Below, piece by piece: positions 1-8,176 of a DNA stretch of 50,791 bases; position 1 is the first letter of the stretch; every line of letters starts with the position of its first letter. The translations under genes were made by a program, and so were the position numbers. Source of the DNA: Marseilla massiliensis (GTDB lineage Bacteria > Bacteroidota > Bacteroidia > Bacteroidales > Bacteroidaceae); the NCBI RefSeq assembly GCF_016899855.1, contig NZ_JACJJG010000015.1, positions 1 to 50,791 of the forward strand, read 5' to 3'. A model generated the notes under the pieces. That model was given only the letters and a program-made list of their open reading frames with translations, was not told where the DNA came from and made no database searches.

Positions 1-120
1 GGCAACAACACCCCGGAGACGGCGCACGCCGGGAGCGGCGAACAAAAACGGCTGTGGAAAAGAAAAAAAACGGTGGGGCATGGAGGAAATGACAATGGAA
101 GATAGTATCTTTGCCGCGAT

Positions 121-154
121 TTTGTCAGGCGGCCCCGTGGGGCCGCCTGACAAA
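121..154. terminator. GC-rich 16-bp hairpin, probable terminator or attenuator
   Basis: Positions 121-136 and 139-154 are perfect reverse complements, separated by only two bases, so the top pairs must open to form the loop. No T-run follows on either strand, so an intrinsic terminator is only one reading. It probably ends a transcript that enters from left of the window. Confidence 0.5.
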
Positions 155-284
155 GACCGGGAATGTAAAGTAAAGCGGCACATTTCCCGATGCGATGTCA
201 ACTATTCCAGTACCTCTATCCAGAGTGTGTAAAATAATGTAGTTTATTTAAACAAAAACTGTCAACCTATTTCAGGAAAAGACA

Positions 285-364
285 AAAAGGCCGCATATTG
301 CGGTGCAAAAGACGGCCTTTCACCACCCGAAAGACGCCCTTTTACAAGCCAAAATGCCGTCTTT
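285..364. repeat. 22-bp-period repeat array 1 (4 units)
   Basis: Units start at 285, 307, 329 and 351, exactly 22 bp apart. Each has a 14-bp quasi-palindromic core (family consensus AAAAGRCSGYCTTT or close) and an 8-bp spacer. The first unit has a degenerate right half. The array lies upstream of the phosphate transporter gene. Confidence 0.85.
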
Positions 365-544
365 CGCACAACAGCATGCCTTCAGCCAACAAACATATTA
401 AATTAAGGTAAGACTACAATTTCGTAGCAGTTGTTACGATTGTAACACAAATGAAATATCCGTTCAAAGAAATTGTAATATGTATTTTCTACTTTTGCGG
501 CGTGAAATCGCAAACATATCAATCATAAAGAAAACTAAAGGTTT

Positions 545-2791
545 ATGACAGAGATTTATTTTTTAATAGTCGCATTCCTGCTTCTATTGGCAGTATTCGA
601 CTTGTTCGTAGGCGTAAGCAACGACGCCGTAAACTTTCTCAACTCGGCCATCGGCGCCAAGGTGGCCAAGTTCCGTACGGTGCTCTTTGTAGCGTCGGTC
701 GGCATACTGATAGGAGCCGTAATGAGTGCCGGCATGATGGACGTGGCACGCCACGGCATTATGAGGCCCGACAATTACTCTTTTGAAGAGGTGATGACAA
801 TATTCCTCGCCGTGATGGTGACCGATGTCATTATTCTCGACACCTTCAACAGCCTCGGCTTACCTACCTCAACAACCGTTTCACTCGTGTTCGAGCTGCT
901 CGGAGGTACATTCATCCTTGCCATGCTGAAGATGCATGCCGACCCGTCACTGACTATCTACGACCTGCTCAACAGCGACAAGGCCCTCAGTGTCATAATA
1001 GCCATCTTCGTCTCCGTTGCCATAGCTTTCTTCTTCGGAGTAATAGTCCAATGGATTTCACGAATTATCTTCACGTTCAACTATAAAAAACATCTCCGCT
1101 ATACCATTGCAATATTCGGCGGTATAGCCTTTACGTCACTGGCATACTTCATATTCATCACGGGCATAGGCAAGTCGCCGTACATCAGCGAGGCTGCACG
1201 CCAGTGGATCGAGACGAACACCATGATGCTCATGACAGTCTTCTTCGTATGCTCAACGGTGCTGATGGAGATTCTGCACCTGCTGCGTATCAACGTATTC
1301 AAGCTCATCGTGCTGGCCGGAACGTTCGCGCTGGCAATGGCGTTCGCCGGCAATGACCTCGTAAACTTCATCGGCGTGCCACTTGCCGGACTTGACGCAA
1401 TGCAAGACTTCCTTGCCAACGGCAACGGCAACTTCGACACTTTCATGATGACATCGCTCATGTCGTCGGCAAAGAGCCCGCTGCTCTACCTTGTACTGGC
1501 CGGAATTATAATGATTATCGCCATGACAACGTCGAAGAAAGCGCAGAATGTCGTCAAGACAAGCGTTGACCTAAGTCGCCAGGACGAAGGCGACGAGATG
1601 TTCGGCTCATCGCGCGCGGCACGCAGCATAGTGCGCGCCACTCAGGACATGAACGCCGCAGTGACCAAGATTCTGCCGCCGCGCATGCGCAAATGGATAG
1701 ACAACCGCTTCAACAAAGAAGAGGCCATACTGGCTGACGGAGCTGCTTTCGACGAGGTGCGTGCAGCCGTCAACCTGGTACTTGCCGCAATGCTCATCAT
1801 CTTCGGTACCAATTACAAGCTTCCGTTGTCAACAACTTACGTTACGTTCATGGTTGCCATGGGTAGCTCTCTTGCCGACAGGGCATGGAGCCGTGAGAGT
1901 GCCGTGTTCCGCGTAACAGGTGTTATCTCGGTTATCGGCGGATGGTTCGTAACTGCCGGAGTGGCATTCGCTGTCTGCGCGATAGTCTGCGCGATGATGC
2001 ATTTCGGCGGAATAGCCGTCATGATAGCGTTCATGGTGCTTGACATCTACCTGCTCTGGAGCAGCAACCGCAAGTTTGCGAAGAAGCAAAAGGAGGAGAA
2101 GAAGGACGACGTATTCCAACTCATGATGCGCACAAGAGACAAGGAAATAGTATGGGACCTGCTCTCAAAGCACGTATCACGCACCCAAAGCTTCGTCACC
2201 CACTTTGCGCTTGAGCAGTTCAACCGCATTATCGACGGTATATACAACGAGAACAGGAAAGAGCTGCGCCATTGCAACAGCGCCTTGAAGGAAGAACAGT
2301 CGCAGTTAAAGAAGTTCAGGAGGAAAGAACTTCTTGCCATGCGGCGCATTCCGGCAGAGATTGCCATAGAGCGAAACACGTGGTTCCACCTCGGAGTTAA
2401 CAGCGACCAGCAGTTCATATACTGCCTGAAACGTATGCTGGAACCGGTGAAGGAGCACGTGGACAACAACTTCAACCCGCTGCCGCAGGCGTACAAAGAC
2501 GACTTTGAGAACACCCGCCGCAAGATAAACGAACTGATGAACCATACTGAGCAGATGATTTCGACCAACAGGTATGAGCTCTACCAGGAAACGCTCAACA
2601 TCGCCGACGAGTGCAAAGACGAACTTTCGACAATGCGAAAGCGCGTAATCGACATCATGTACCAGGACAACAACGCCAACCTGAAAGTATCACTGCTCTA
2701 CCTTAACATATTGCAGGAGAGCCAGGAATTCCTCAGCGTAATGCGCCACCAGCTGCGTGCCGCAAGAAAATTCCTGGACGACAGACAGTAA
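545..2791 (+). CDS. PiT-family inorganic phosphate transporter with C-terminal PhoU-like domain
   Basis: Inner-membrane phosphate permease of 748 residues. Both halves of the PiT fold show the family signature: GVSNDAVNF at about residues 23-31 with LGLPTSTT near 104-111, and AGNDLVNF at about 268-275 with a second LPLSTT near 428. The intervening sequence is rich in membrane helices. Residues from about 520 to the end are soluble, helical and charged, and resemble the PhoU/DUF47-type domain that Bacteroidetes PiT proteins often carry; such a domain could gate transport or report phosphate status (inference). The start ATG lies about 48 bases below a -7 box TACTTTTG (490-497). A hairpin follows the stop codon, so the gene is probably monocistronic. 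Confidence 0.93.
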   Translation: MTEIYFLIVAFLLLLAVFDLFVGVSNDAVNFLNSAIGAKVAKFRTVLFVASVGILIGAVMSAGMMDVARHGIMRPDNYSFEEVMTIFLAVMVTDVIILDTFNSLGLPTSTTVSLVFELLGGTFILAMLKMHADPSLTIYDLLNSDKALSVIIAIFVSVAIAFFFGVIVQWISRIIFTFNYKKHLRYTIAIFGGIAFTSLAYFIFITGIGKSPYISEAARQWIETNTMMLMTVFFVCSTVLMEILHLLRINVFKLIVLAGTFALAMAFAGNDLVNFIGVPLAGLDAMQDFLANGNGNFDTFMMTSLMSSAKSPLLYLVLAGIIMIIAMTTSKKAQNVVKTSVDLSRQDEGDEMFGSSRAARSIVRATQDMNAAVTKILPPRMRKWIDNRFNKEEAILADGAAFDEVRAAVNLVLAAMLIIFGTNYKLPLSTTYVTFMVAMGSSLADRAWSRESAVFRVTGVISVIGGWFVTAGVAFAVCAIVCAMMHFGGIAVMIAFMVLDIYLLWSSNRKFAKKQKEEKKDDVFQLMMRTRDKEIVWDLLSKHVSRTQSFVTHFALEQFNRIIDGIYNENRKELRHCNSALKEEQSQLKKFRRKELLAMRRIPAEIAIERNTWFHLGVNSDQQFIYCLKRMLEPVKEHVDNNFNPLPQAYKDDFENTRRKINELMNHTEQMISTNRYELYQETLNIADECKDELSTMRKRVIDIMYQDNNANLKVSLLYLNILQESQEFLSVMRHQLRAARKFLDDRQ

Positions 2792-2820
2792 AGATACGGC
2801 TTGACAGAACATGAAAACAA

Positions 2821-2880
2821 CGGGCAGACAAGGAGAACCGGCAATACACACGATATGAAGGGCTCCTTGTCTGCCCGTTT
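2821..2880 (+). terminator. Terminator after the phosphate transporter gene
   Basis: A perfect 15-bp inverted repeat (2821-2835 with 2863-2877) with a 27-nt loop is followed by TTT. It sits 30 bases after the transporter stop codon. It also argues against any upstream start for the next gene, because such a reading frame would run through the stem. Confidence 0.7.
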
Positions 2881-2911
2881 AGTACATAAAAACAAACAAA
2901 TGATTACCACC

Positions 2912-3604
2912 ATGAGAAAAACATTATTAACCACCGTAGCGTTCATCATGCTGACAGCGTGCAACACGGAGAGGAAAAACAACACGGCAACAGCCGGCAA
3001 CAACGAGACTACAGCAGAGGCGACCGTAAATGAAAACAGCGCCGACAGGCAGTTTGAAAAGATTGAAGTTGACGGCAACTACGACATTTACTACACACAG
3101 GGTGACGCAAACAGTGTAAGATTTGAAGGTAACGACCCTAACGCAAAGACTGAATACAAGGGCAAAACGCTGCGCATATACCACGACGGTAAAGGCGGAG
3201 CATACCGTGACGACGACAGCGACAACGTAGACGTATATATAACCTCGCCAAGGCTTAGCGGCATCACGCTGAGAGGAGCCGGCGATTTCGGCTCTGACGG
3301 CAGTATCACTACCGACAGGATGGACATAGACATTGACGGTTCTGGCGACGTAAAAATACGCAGTCTGACATGCAACGTTCTCACCGCTGACGTCTCAGCC
3401 AGCGGCGACATCGATATAGACAACATCAACGCCAAGGAACTCAGCGCCATAACCACGGGCTCGGGCGACATCGACTTGCAAAACGCGAACATTGAAAAGG
3501 CACAATGCACGGTTAAAAGCTCGGGCGACATCGACATAGACGGGCATGTAGGGCAGTGTGACAGGCACGTTTCCGGTTCGGGTGTAGTGGACATCAATCC
3601 GTAA
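2912..3604 (+). CDS. GIN-domain (DUF2807-type) lipoprotein
   Basis: Predicted lipoprotein of 230 residues. The start at 2912 gives MRKTLLTTVAFIMLTACN, a clean lipoprotein signal with lipobox LTAC. An in-frame ATG at 2900 would add four residues. The mature part begins with a low-complexity stretch and then a region built of short beta repeats in which SGDIDI or close variants recur about every 20 residues. This is the pattern of the Bacteroidetes head-GIN or DUF2807 family, expected to form a right-handed beta-helix. Function is not known; the family is often discussed as adhesin-like. The gene stands alone, with a hairpin upstream and a repeat array about 110 bp downstream. Confidence 0.82.
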   Translation: MRKTLLTTVAFIMLTACNTERKNNTATAGNNETTAEATVNENSADRQFEKIEVDGNYDIYYTQGDANSVRFEGNDPNAKTEYKGKTLRIYHDGKGGAYRDDDSDNVDVYITSPRLSGITLRGAGDFGSDGSITTDRMDIDIDGSGDVKIRSLTCNVLTADVSASGDIDIDNINAKELSAITTGSGDIDLQNANIEKAQCTVKSSGDIDIDGHVGQCDRHVSGSGVVDINP

Positions 3605-4065
3605 TGCCACGGCCGAATAAAGGACTGCCGACGCCCAACGGTCGTACATACCGTAATAGTATAACGTCCGCCATACCGCAGATAGAATCACGACATGCGG
3701 CAGAACGCCGTATAAAAGGCCGCCTTTCATAAGACGAAAGGCCGTCAATCACGACGCAAAATGCCGTCTTTCGCAACGCGAAAGGCGGCATTTTACTATT
3801 CGCCTGATTATCAAGACTTTACGAAACCGCCAAAAATCATTCTTTGAAACGGCAACAGCCACTTCGCCGAAAATAACCGACACAATCCCCTTTTACCATT
3901 TATTTCACTATCCACATATTGCTTTTCTCGGTCTAAATCATTATCTTTGCACAAGCCTGCGGCCTAAAACAAGGCCAGAAACCAACGCACGCCGGCCGTA
4001 CACGGCCACTTACACACGCGGCAGGTACGGGCACAAGGCCTGGCAACAGATGTTTTTAAGGTAAA
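3605..4065. other. Intergenic region with repeat array and likely promoter
   Basis: I find no gene here. It contains a repeat array (3714-3793) and a -7 box TATCTTTG at 3952-3959 pointing right. The box would leave a leader of roughly 100 nt before the permease gene at 4066. That leader has short GC-rich dyads, for example GGCCGT facing ACGGCC near 3995, but I recognise no riboswitch. Confidence 0.6.
3714..3793. repeat. 22-bp-period repeat array 2 (4 units)
   Basis: Units start at 3714, 3736, 3758 and 3780. Unit 2 is degenerate. Units 3 and 4 form a hairpin of about 17 bp with a three-base loop, and the altered bases of unit 3 (ATGCCG) are matched in unit 4 (CGGCAT). A T-run follows, so this pair could end transcription of the lipoprotein gene. 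Confidence 0.88.
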
Positions 4066-4764
4066 ATGGAGATTATTCAAAGCATTATAGACAACAACAA
4101 CTTTCCGGTTCTAACGGCGTTCATGCTCGGACTGATAGTGGCGCTCCACCCCTGCCCTCTTGCCGCCAACATTGCCGCAATGGGATATATCGCAAGGGAC
4201 ACGGCCGACAGACGGCGTATATTCATGAGCGGACTTGCTTATACAGCAGGGCGCATATTAGCCTACTCGGCACTTGGAGCGGCATTGCTCGGCTTGTTCA
4301 GGAGCAGTGTCGACATGGAAGCCGTAGGCCGTTGGTTCGCCACGTGGGGCGAAAGGGTGCTCGGCCCCGTCCTGATAGCGGTAGGAGTGTATTTCGTGGC
4401 CGACCGCCTCATACATCGGCATGAGCACTGCCCCGACGTATCCACCCGCGCACGCCGGTTTCACGGAGTATGGGGAAGCTTTGCGTTAGGCGTGATTCTG
4501 GCGCTTTCATTCTGTCCGGAAAGCGCCATAGTGTATTTCGGCATGCTCATGCCTATGTCTGCAAAATCGGCTACAGGCTATCTCCTGCCGATAATTTTCG
4601 CCGTAGCGACATCCATTCCTGCCGTAATACTGGCGTGGAGTGTTGCCTATGGAATAAGCGGCACCACGGCAATGAAAGAAAAAATGCACGTAATACAAAA
4701 ATGGATGAGCACTATAGTGGGGCTAATCTTCATTGCAGCCGGCGTGTTCTGTATATTTAATTAA
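4066..4764 (+). CDS. TauE/SafE- or DsbD-like membrane permease, ArsG-like
   Basis: Polytopic inner-membrane protein of 232 residues with about six helices in two repeats. Each repeat carries a helix with a Cys-Pro motif: HPCPLAANIAA near residue 28 and LSFCPESAIVYFGM near residue 148. This resembles the DsbD/CcdA transmembrane fold and the Bacteroidetes proteins annotated as sulfite-exporter-like or ArsG-type aromatic arsenical efflux permeases; this family name is from memory, not a search. The two cysteines could carry electrons or bind a thiophilic substrate. No arsenic resistance genes lie next to it, so the substrate is open. The stop codon falls inside a long AT-rich inverted repeat shared with the convergent neighbour. 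Confidence 0.7.
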   Translation: MEIIQSIIDNNNFPVLTAFMLGLIVALHPCPLAANIAAMGYIARDTADRRRIFMSGLAYTAGRILAYSALGAALLGLFRSSVDMEAVGRWFATWGERVLGPVLIAVGVYFVADRLIHRHEHCPDVSTRARRFHGVWGSFALGVILALSFCPESAIVYFGMLMPMSAKSATGYLLPIIFAVATSIPAVILAWSVAYGISGTTAMKEKMHVIQKWMSTIVGLIFIAAGVFCIFN

Positions 4765-4852
4765 GAATTAAGAGTTAAGAATTAAGAAAAATACCCTTGT
4801 CAAATAACCAACAAGACGTTATTTCTTAATTCTTAACTCTTAATTCTTAATT
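4759..4852. terminator. Perfect 31-bp AT-rich inverted repeat between convergent genes
   Basis: Positions 4759-4789 and 4822-4852 are perfect reverse complements around a 32-nt centre. Each arm is made of repeats of TTAAGAA or TTAAGAG. The stop codons of both flanking genes (4762-4764 plus strand, 4847-4849 minus strand) lie inside the arms. It is probably a bidirectional terminator. Confidence 0.75.
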
Positions 4853-5491
4853 GCCAAATCGTATCTTTACATAGTCGAAACCCATTGCCCTGAACATCCT
4901 GTCAAACTGCCTCATGGCATTGTTCTCGGCACTTTCAACATTCTCCTTGGTAAGACAACGGCGCTTCATCTTCACCGCTGCACGGTGGTACATGTCCTCA
5001 CGCGCCTTGTCGCTCCACGTGCCTGTCTCGAAAAACGACTGTGTCTTGGCCTCATCAATAAAGTCGTCGTCAAGCAGTTTCACCCTCGGCAATACCACTA
5101 CAAGGGTGTCACCGTCAAGCTTTACCCAGTCGTCCTTGGCCTCACTTAAGTCTATGCCGAGCCTCAACGTGCCCGAATATATGCGTATCAGCTCATCGTC
5201 CTTGAATATTCCTTTCCTTACCGTGTCTATCATCTCTTCGTCCTCAATCGACAGAAACTCCCATTCGCCTATTTCCCTCATGGCCGCAACCTGCGTCGGC
5301 GTTATGTTAATCTTGTCGTTTACGACTGAAGTTATGCTGTTGTCACGGCAGGAACGCGCGAGATATGCCATCGACACAATGGCCAGCAACACAAGTGCCA
5401 GCACGGCATACAGCTTAAGGCGGCCAATGCCTGCCCACAGGTCGACGAGCCGGTTGCCACGTTTCTTATCCAGATTCTTGTTATCTTCCAT
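4847..5491 (-). CDS. DUF4230-family protein, membrane anchored
   Basis: Protein of 214 residues of unknown function. The start at 5491 gives a short charged N-terminus, one membrane helix (about residues 25-45) and a soluble domain of the Bacteroidetes DUF4230 type. Its ATG overlaps the end of the upstream DUF4230 gene by 11 bp, so the two are probably translationally coupled and may work together in the envelope. A start at 5533 is possible but would extend further into the upstream gene. Family assignment rests on remembered similarity and on the likeness of the two neighbours. Confidence 0.72.
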   Translation of the reverse strand: MEDNKNLDKKRGNRLVDLWAGIGRLKLYAVLALVLLAIVSMAYLARSCRDNSITSVVNDKINITPTQVAAMREIGEWEFLSIEDEEMIDTVRKGIFKDDELIRIYSGTLRLGIDLSEAKDDWVKLDGDTLVVVLPRVKLLDDDFIDEAKTQSFFETGTWSDKAREDMYHRAAVKMKRRCLTKENVESAENNAMRQFDRMFRAMGFDYVKIRFGN

Positions 5492-6155
5492 TTTCGATAG
5501 TATTATTGTCAAGGAGCAACGGCAGGTCGTCAACAGTAAACTCCTTGCGGAATGTTATCGTTATGTTCTCCTCCTTGTATCCCAGACGTGTCAACATAGG
5601 CACAAGCGCATGCGTTGCGCCCTGCCGTGCCATCTCTATTATACCGAGTTTAGGTATGCTCTTTATTATGGCCTCACGCCCCTGCTTCTCGTATCCGGAC
5701 ATCTCGGCGTCGCTGAAGTTAGAGCGTATCAGGGGCACGTACTTCTTTATTTCACCGTGGTTGACACGGCTTGACGTCAGCTCAACCTTCGGGTCGGGCA
5801 GTATTATTTCCACTTTGTCTCCGCTTACAGCGACATTTCTCTCCGAGAAGTCACCAAAGTCGATGTACGCTTTCAGCTTGGCCTCTATCGGTATGGCTAT
5901 CTTGCGCGACGACATAGGCACTGGGATATTGAACTTCTGCTGCATGAACGAGCCTTTAAGCTCCACCTTGTCGTCATGCGTCACTATCTTGTGCACCTGG
6001 TATTCGGCCGTATACAGCCTCGAGCACTTCCGTATCTGCATCACCATTACCGGTATCGTGTCCATCAGCTCTTCCTTTTCGGGAGCCTTGCCGCCACCCG
6101 TGCATGAGGCCAACGCAAGCACGAGAAGCACGATATATAATGTAAGTTTTCTCAT
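5481..6155 (-). CDS. DUF4230-family lipoprotein
   Basis: Protein of 224 residues with a lipoprotein signal (lipobox LASC around residue 18) followed by a DUF4230-type domain of unknown function. It is the first gene of a two-gene operon with the membrane-anchored paralogue downstream, overlapping it by 11 bp. The promoter is clear: a minus-strand -7 box TAAATTTG at 6165-6172 with TTTG 19 bp further upstream. The box ends only 9 bases before the ATG, so the leader must be very short. The gene is divergent from the DUF4738 lipoprotein gene. Confidence 0.75.
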   Translation of the reverse strand: MRKLTLYIVLLVLALASCTGGGKAPEKEELMDTIPVMVMQIRKCSRLYTAEYQVHKIVTHDDKVELKGSFMQQKFNIPVPMSSRKIAIPIEAKLKAYIDFGDFSERNVAVSGDKVEIILPDPKVELTSSRVNHGEIKKYVPLIRSNFSDAEMSGYEKQGREAIIKSIPKLGIIEMARQGATHALVPMLTRLGYKEENITITFRKEFTVDDLPLLLDNNTIENGR

Positions 6156-6164
6156 AAGTTGTTA

Positions 6165-6195
6165 CAAATTTAGTGAAAAATAGATGAAACTCAAA
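6165..6195 (-). promoter_or_regulatory. Bacteroidetes-type promoter of the DUF4230 pair
   Basis: On the minus strand TTTG (6195-6192) and TAAATTTG (6172-6165) are 19 bp apart, the consensus spacing for the primary sigma factor of this phylum. The -7 box ends 9 bases from the ATG. Confidence 0.75.
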
Positions 6196-6223
6196 ATAAT
6201 AAGAAAGCGAAACTATGTTTTAT

Positions 6224-6254
6224 TTTGCATTTTACATGATTTGTATTACTTTTG
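6224..6254 (+). promoter_or_regulatory. Bacteroidetes-type promoter of the DUF4738 gene
   Basis: TTTG (6224-6227) and TACTTTTG (6247-6254) are 19 bp apart. Transcription should begin about 6258-6261, which rules out a start codon at 6215 and favours 6278 for the gene. Confidence 0.78.
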
Positions 6255-6277
6255 CACGTAAAATGAAAAAACGCGAA

Positions 6278-6823
6278 ATGAAAATCAAATACACTTTATT
6301 GCTCATTGCGGCGGCGGCCTTCGCCTTCTCGGCATGTAGCGAAAAGAAGCCCTCAAAGGACATCATTGCGAAGAAAACGGTGAGGAAAGCGCCTGCCGCA
6401 CCGGTGAAGATGCAGGACTATGACCACCGTGACGCAGTAGAATGGCAGGGCAAACAATACACGGTAAGCATATCGAGACGCGCGGACACGTCGTTGCCAA
6501 TGATTACCGACGATACCGGCAACAAGTACTACGACAACAAGATAACCGTAAGGGTGACACGTCCCGACGGCACAGTGTTCTTCGACAAGACTTTCGGAAA
6601 GGCCGACTTCTCGTCTGTCATCAGCGAGAAATACATGAAAAAGAGCGCCCTGTTGGGTATCGTCGTTGACCATACCGACGACAGCAGCCTCGTACTCGCG
6701 GCCAGCGTAGGCGCACCCGACGTATTGAGCGACGACTATGTGCCGCTGCTGATAACGCTATCGTGCATGGGCGACATAAGCATCGAGAAAGACACAAGGG
6801 CCGAACTCGAGGTTGAAGAGTAA
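6278..6823 (+). CDS. DUF4738-type lipoprotein
   Basis: Predicted lipoprotein of 181 residues. The start at 6278 follows from the promoter position and gives a normal signal peptide with lipobox FSAC near residue 20; an in-frame ATG at 6263 would add five residues. The mature region has the pattern remembered for the Bacteroidetes DUF4738 family: a VEWQGKQYTV strand, then NKYYDNKITV, then TRPDGTVFFDKTFGKADF. Function is unknown. The gene is followed by a very strong intrinsic terminator and is divergent from the DUF4230 pair, sharing a compact promoter region of about 120 bp. Confidence 0.75.
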   Translation: MKIKYTLLLIAAAAFAFSACSEKKPSKDIIAKKTVRKAPAAPVKMQDYDHRDAVEWQGKQYTVSISRRADTSLPMITDDTGNKYYDNKITVRVTRPDGTVFFDKTFGKADFSSVISEKYMKKSALLGIVVDHTDDSSLVLAASVGAPDVLSDDYVPLLITLSCMGDISIEKDTRAELEVEE

Positions 6824-6844
6824 GACCTTGAACGTTAAAAAAGG

Positions 6845-6920
6845 GGCCATGAACCGGGGAAAAGGCCAGGACTAAATAACGTCCGGACGCCTTTTCCCCG
6901 GTTCATGGCCTCCATTTTTT
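6845..6920 (+). terminator. Strong intrinsic terminator
   Basis: A perfect 22-bp stem (6845-6866 with 6889-6910) has a 22-nt loop containing a further GGAC/GTCC pairing, and is followed by a T-rich tail (6911-6920). It sits about 20 bases after the DUF4738 stop. Confidence 0.88.
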
Positions 6921-6990
6921 ATACCGTCTGCCGACAGTGACGTCTACATCAGCAACCGGCCGCTAATCAATACCATGACAAGCATTCCGT

Positions 6991-7070
6991 AAAAGGACGT
7001 CTTTCGCAAGCTAAAAGACCGCCTTTCATGCTCCAAAAGGCCACCTTTCACTAAGCGAAAGACGGCCTTT
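6991..7070. repeat. 22-bp-period repeat array 3 (4 units)
   Basis: Units start at 6991, 7013, 7035 and 7057. All four cores are well preserved. The array lies between the ends of the convergent DUF4738 and AraC genes. Apart from this array and the terminator I see nothing in 6824-7196. Confidence 0.9.
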
Positions 7071-7196
7071 TGCAAAACAGGCGCAATCATTACACTGCAC
7101 GACACGCATACATGCACCAAAACAATAGCCGCACGATACCGGCGCACAGTACGCTAACCATGCCCGAAGCAAGGCTTCAACAAATGCCTACGGACA

Positions 7197-8114
7197 TCAT
7201 AACTTTCTGTACTCCATCGGCGTCATGCCCGTAAGCCGCTTGAAGAACTTGCAAAAGAAACTGGTATTGGCAAAGTTAAGACTGTCGGATATTCCGGCTA
7301 TCTGTCCGTCGCCATACTTCAACATAATCTTGGCGTTCGTCACGACAGCACGGTCTATCCATTCCTTAGCCGTAATTCCGCTTGCCGCCTTGACTGCCGT
7401 ACCGAGATAGCGCGGCGTTATGCACATCTTGTCGGCATAGAAACTGATGTCATGCTCGCGCCGTCCAAAGGCGTTGACAAGCGTTATAAACCGCTCGAAT
7501 ATTTCCCTGCTGCGCGGCATTTGGCGTATCGACGTGCCCAAAGTAGTATCCTTCAGATAATTATAATAATGCACCACGGCGTGTATAATGCCGTTAAGAG
7601 TCTCGTCGGGGAAACGTTCCTGCCCAATCAACGTCCATGCCGCATCAAACAGCCGCCCAACAAAGTCAAACTCAGACGGCGACGGCGCAAGGGTAAAAAA
7701 CGTGGCGTTGCCCACGCACCACGTAGGCATGCCATCCTTCAAGGCCCCTTTCATCCTTCCGTCGCTTATCATCATGCCGCACAAGTCGAAATCATCAGAC
7801 ACCTCCTCCATCTGTATTATACTGCCAGTACCTATAAAGGCAAGCATACCCTTGCGCATTTTATGCTCAATAAGATTTATCGTAAGGCGCGCCTCGCCAT
7901 TCCTCAACATGCCTATCCTGCTATCCTCCATGATGTACGGCACGCCCGGACGCACCACCGAGGGGAACAACAGTTCGCCGCTTCTCAGCATAGCCATGTC
8001 ATGGCCGATTACCCTCATGCGGCTATCAGCATGACTGGCGCCAGACAGCATGGTACTTACTTCATGGAAAGACAGGCGCTCAAGTGAATTATTTGACATA
8101 TTCAGGTTTTTCAT
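7197..8114 (-). CDS. AraC-family transcriptional regulator at the end of the exporter operon
   Basis: DNA-binding regulator of 305 residues. The C-terminal 100 residues form a double helix-turn-helix of AraC type ending KFFKRLTGMTPMEYRKL. The N-terminal two thirds are probably an effector or dimerisation domain that I cannot assign. The start at 8114 has an A-rich preceding sequence; ATG at 8099 is an alternative. The gene begins 62 bp after the last permease gene on the same strand, so it is probably co-transcribed with the exporter and regulates it. Its C-terminus closely resembles that of the regulator at 20531-21433, which also sits beside a membrane-fusion protein. Confidence 0.85.
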   Translation of the reverse strand: MKNLNMSNNSLERLSFHEVSTMLSGASHADSRMRVIGHDMAMLRSGELLFPSVVRPGVPYIMEDSRIGMLRNGEARLTINLIEHKMRKGMLAFIGTGSIIQMEEVSDDFDLCGMMISDGRMKGALKDGMPTWCVGNATFFTLAPSPSEFDFVGRLFDAAWTLIGQERFPDETLNGIIHAVVHYYNYLKDTTLGTSIRQMPRSREIFERFITLVNAFGRREHDISFYADKMCITPRYLGTAVKAASGITAKEWIDRAVVTNAKIMLKYGDGQIAGISDSLNFANTSFFCKFFKRLTGMTPMEYRKL

Positions 8115-8176
8115 TTTTACCTTAACATAATAATATAAAACAAGCAATAAGCAGGCGTTAAGCCGTCAAGAACGTA

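Larger units (their letters stand above)
1..544. other. Intergenic region left of the phosphate transporter gene
   Basis: I find no convincing gene here. The stretch holds a strong hairpin (121-154), a four-unit 22-bp repeat array (285-364) and a Bacteroidetes-type -7 box TACTTTTG at 490-497 that probably serves the transporter gene starting at 545. A frame that is open from the window edge to about 232 has no recognisable protein character and would run through the hairpin, so I do not call it. Confidence 0.6.

Noticed and set aside
1..232. Frame open from the window edge, with an internal ATG at 80
   Set aside because: The translation is rich in Arg, Lys and Gly without protein-like pattern, and it would run through a strong 16-bp hairpin at 121-154.
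285..364. CRISPR array
   Set aside because: The period is only 22 bp with an 8-bp spacer, the cores vary, arrays have four units and many sites, and no cas genes are present.
2801..2911. Longer start for the GIN lipoprotein
   Set aside because: It needs a TTG start, passes through a perfect 15-bp terminator stem and would bury the lipoprotein signal 37 residues inside the protein.
3960..4065. Riboswitch in the leader of the permease gene
   Set aside because: Only short GC dyads are visible; no known riboswitch core is recognisable.
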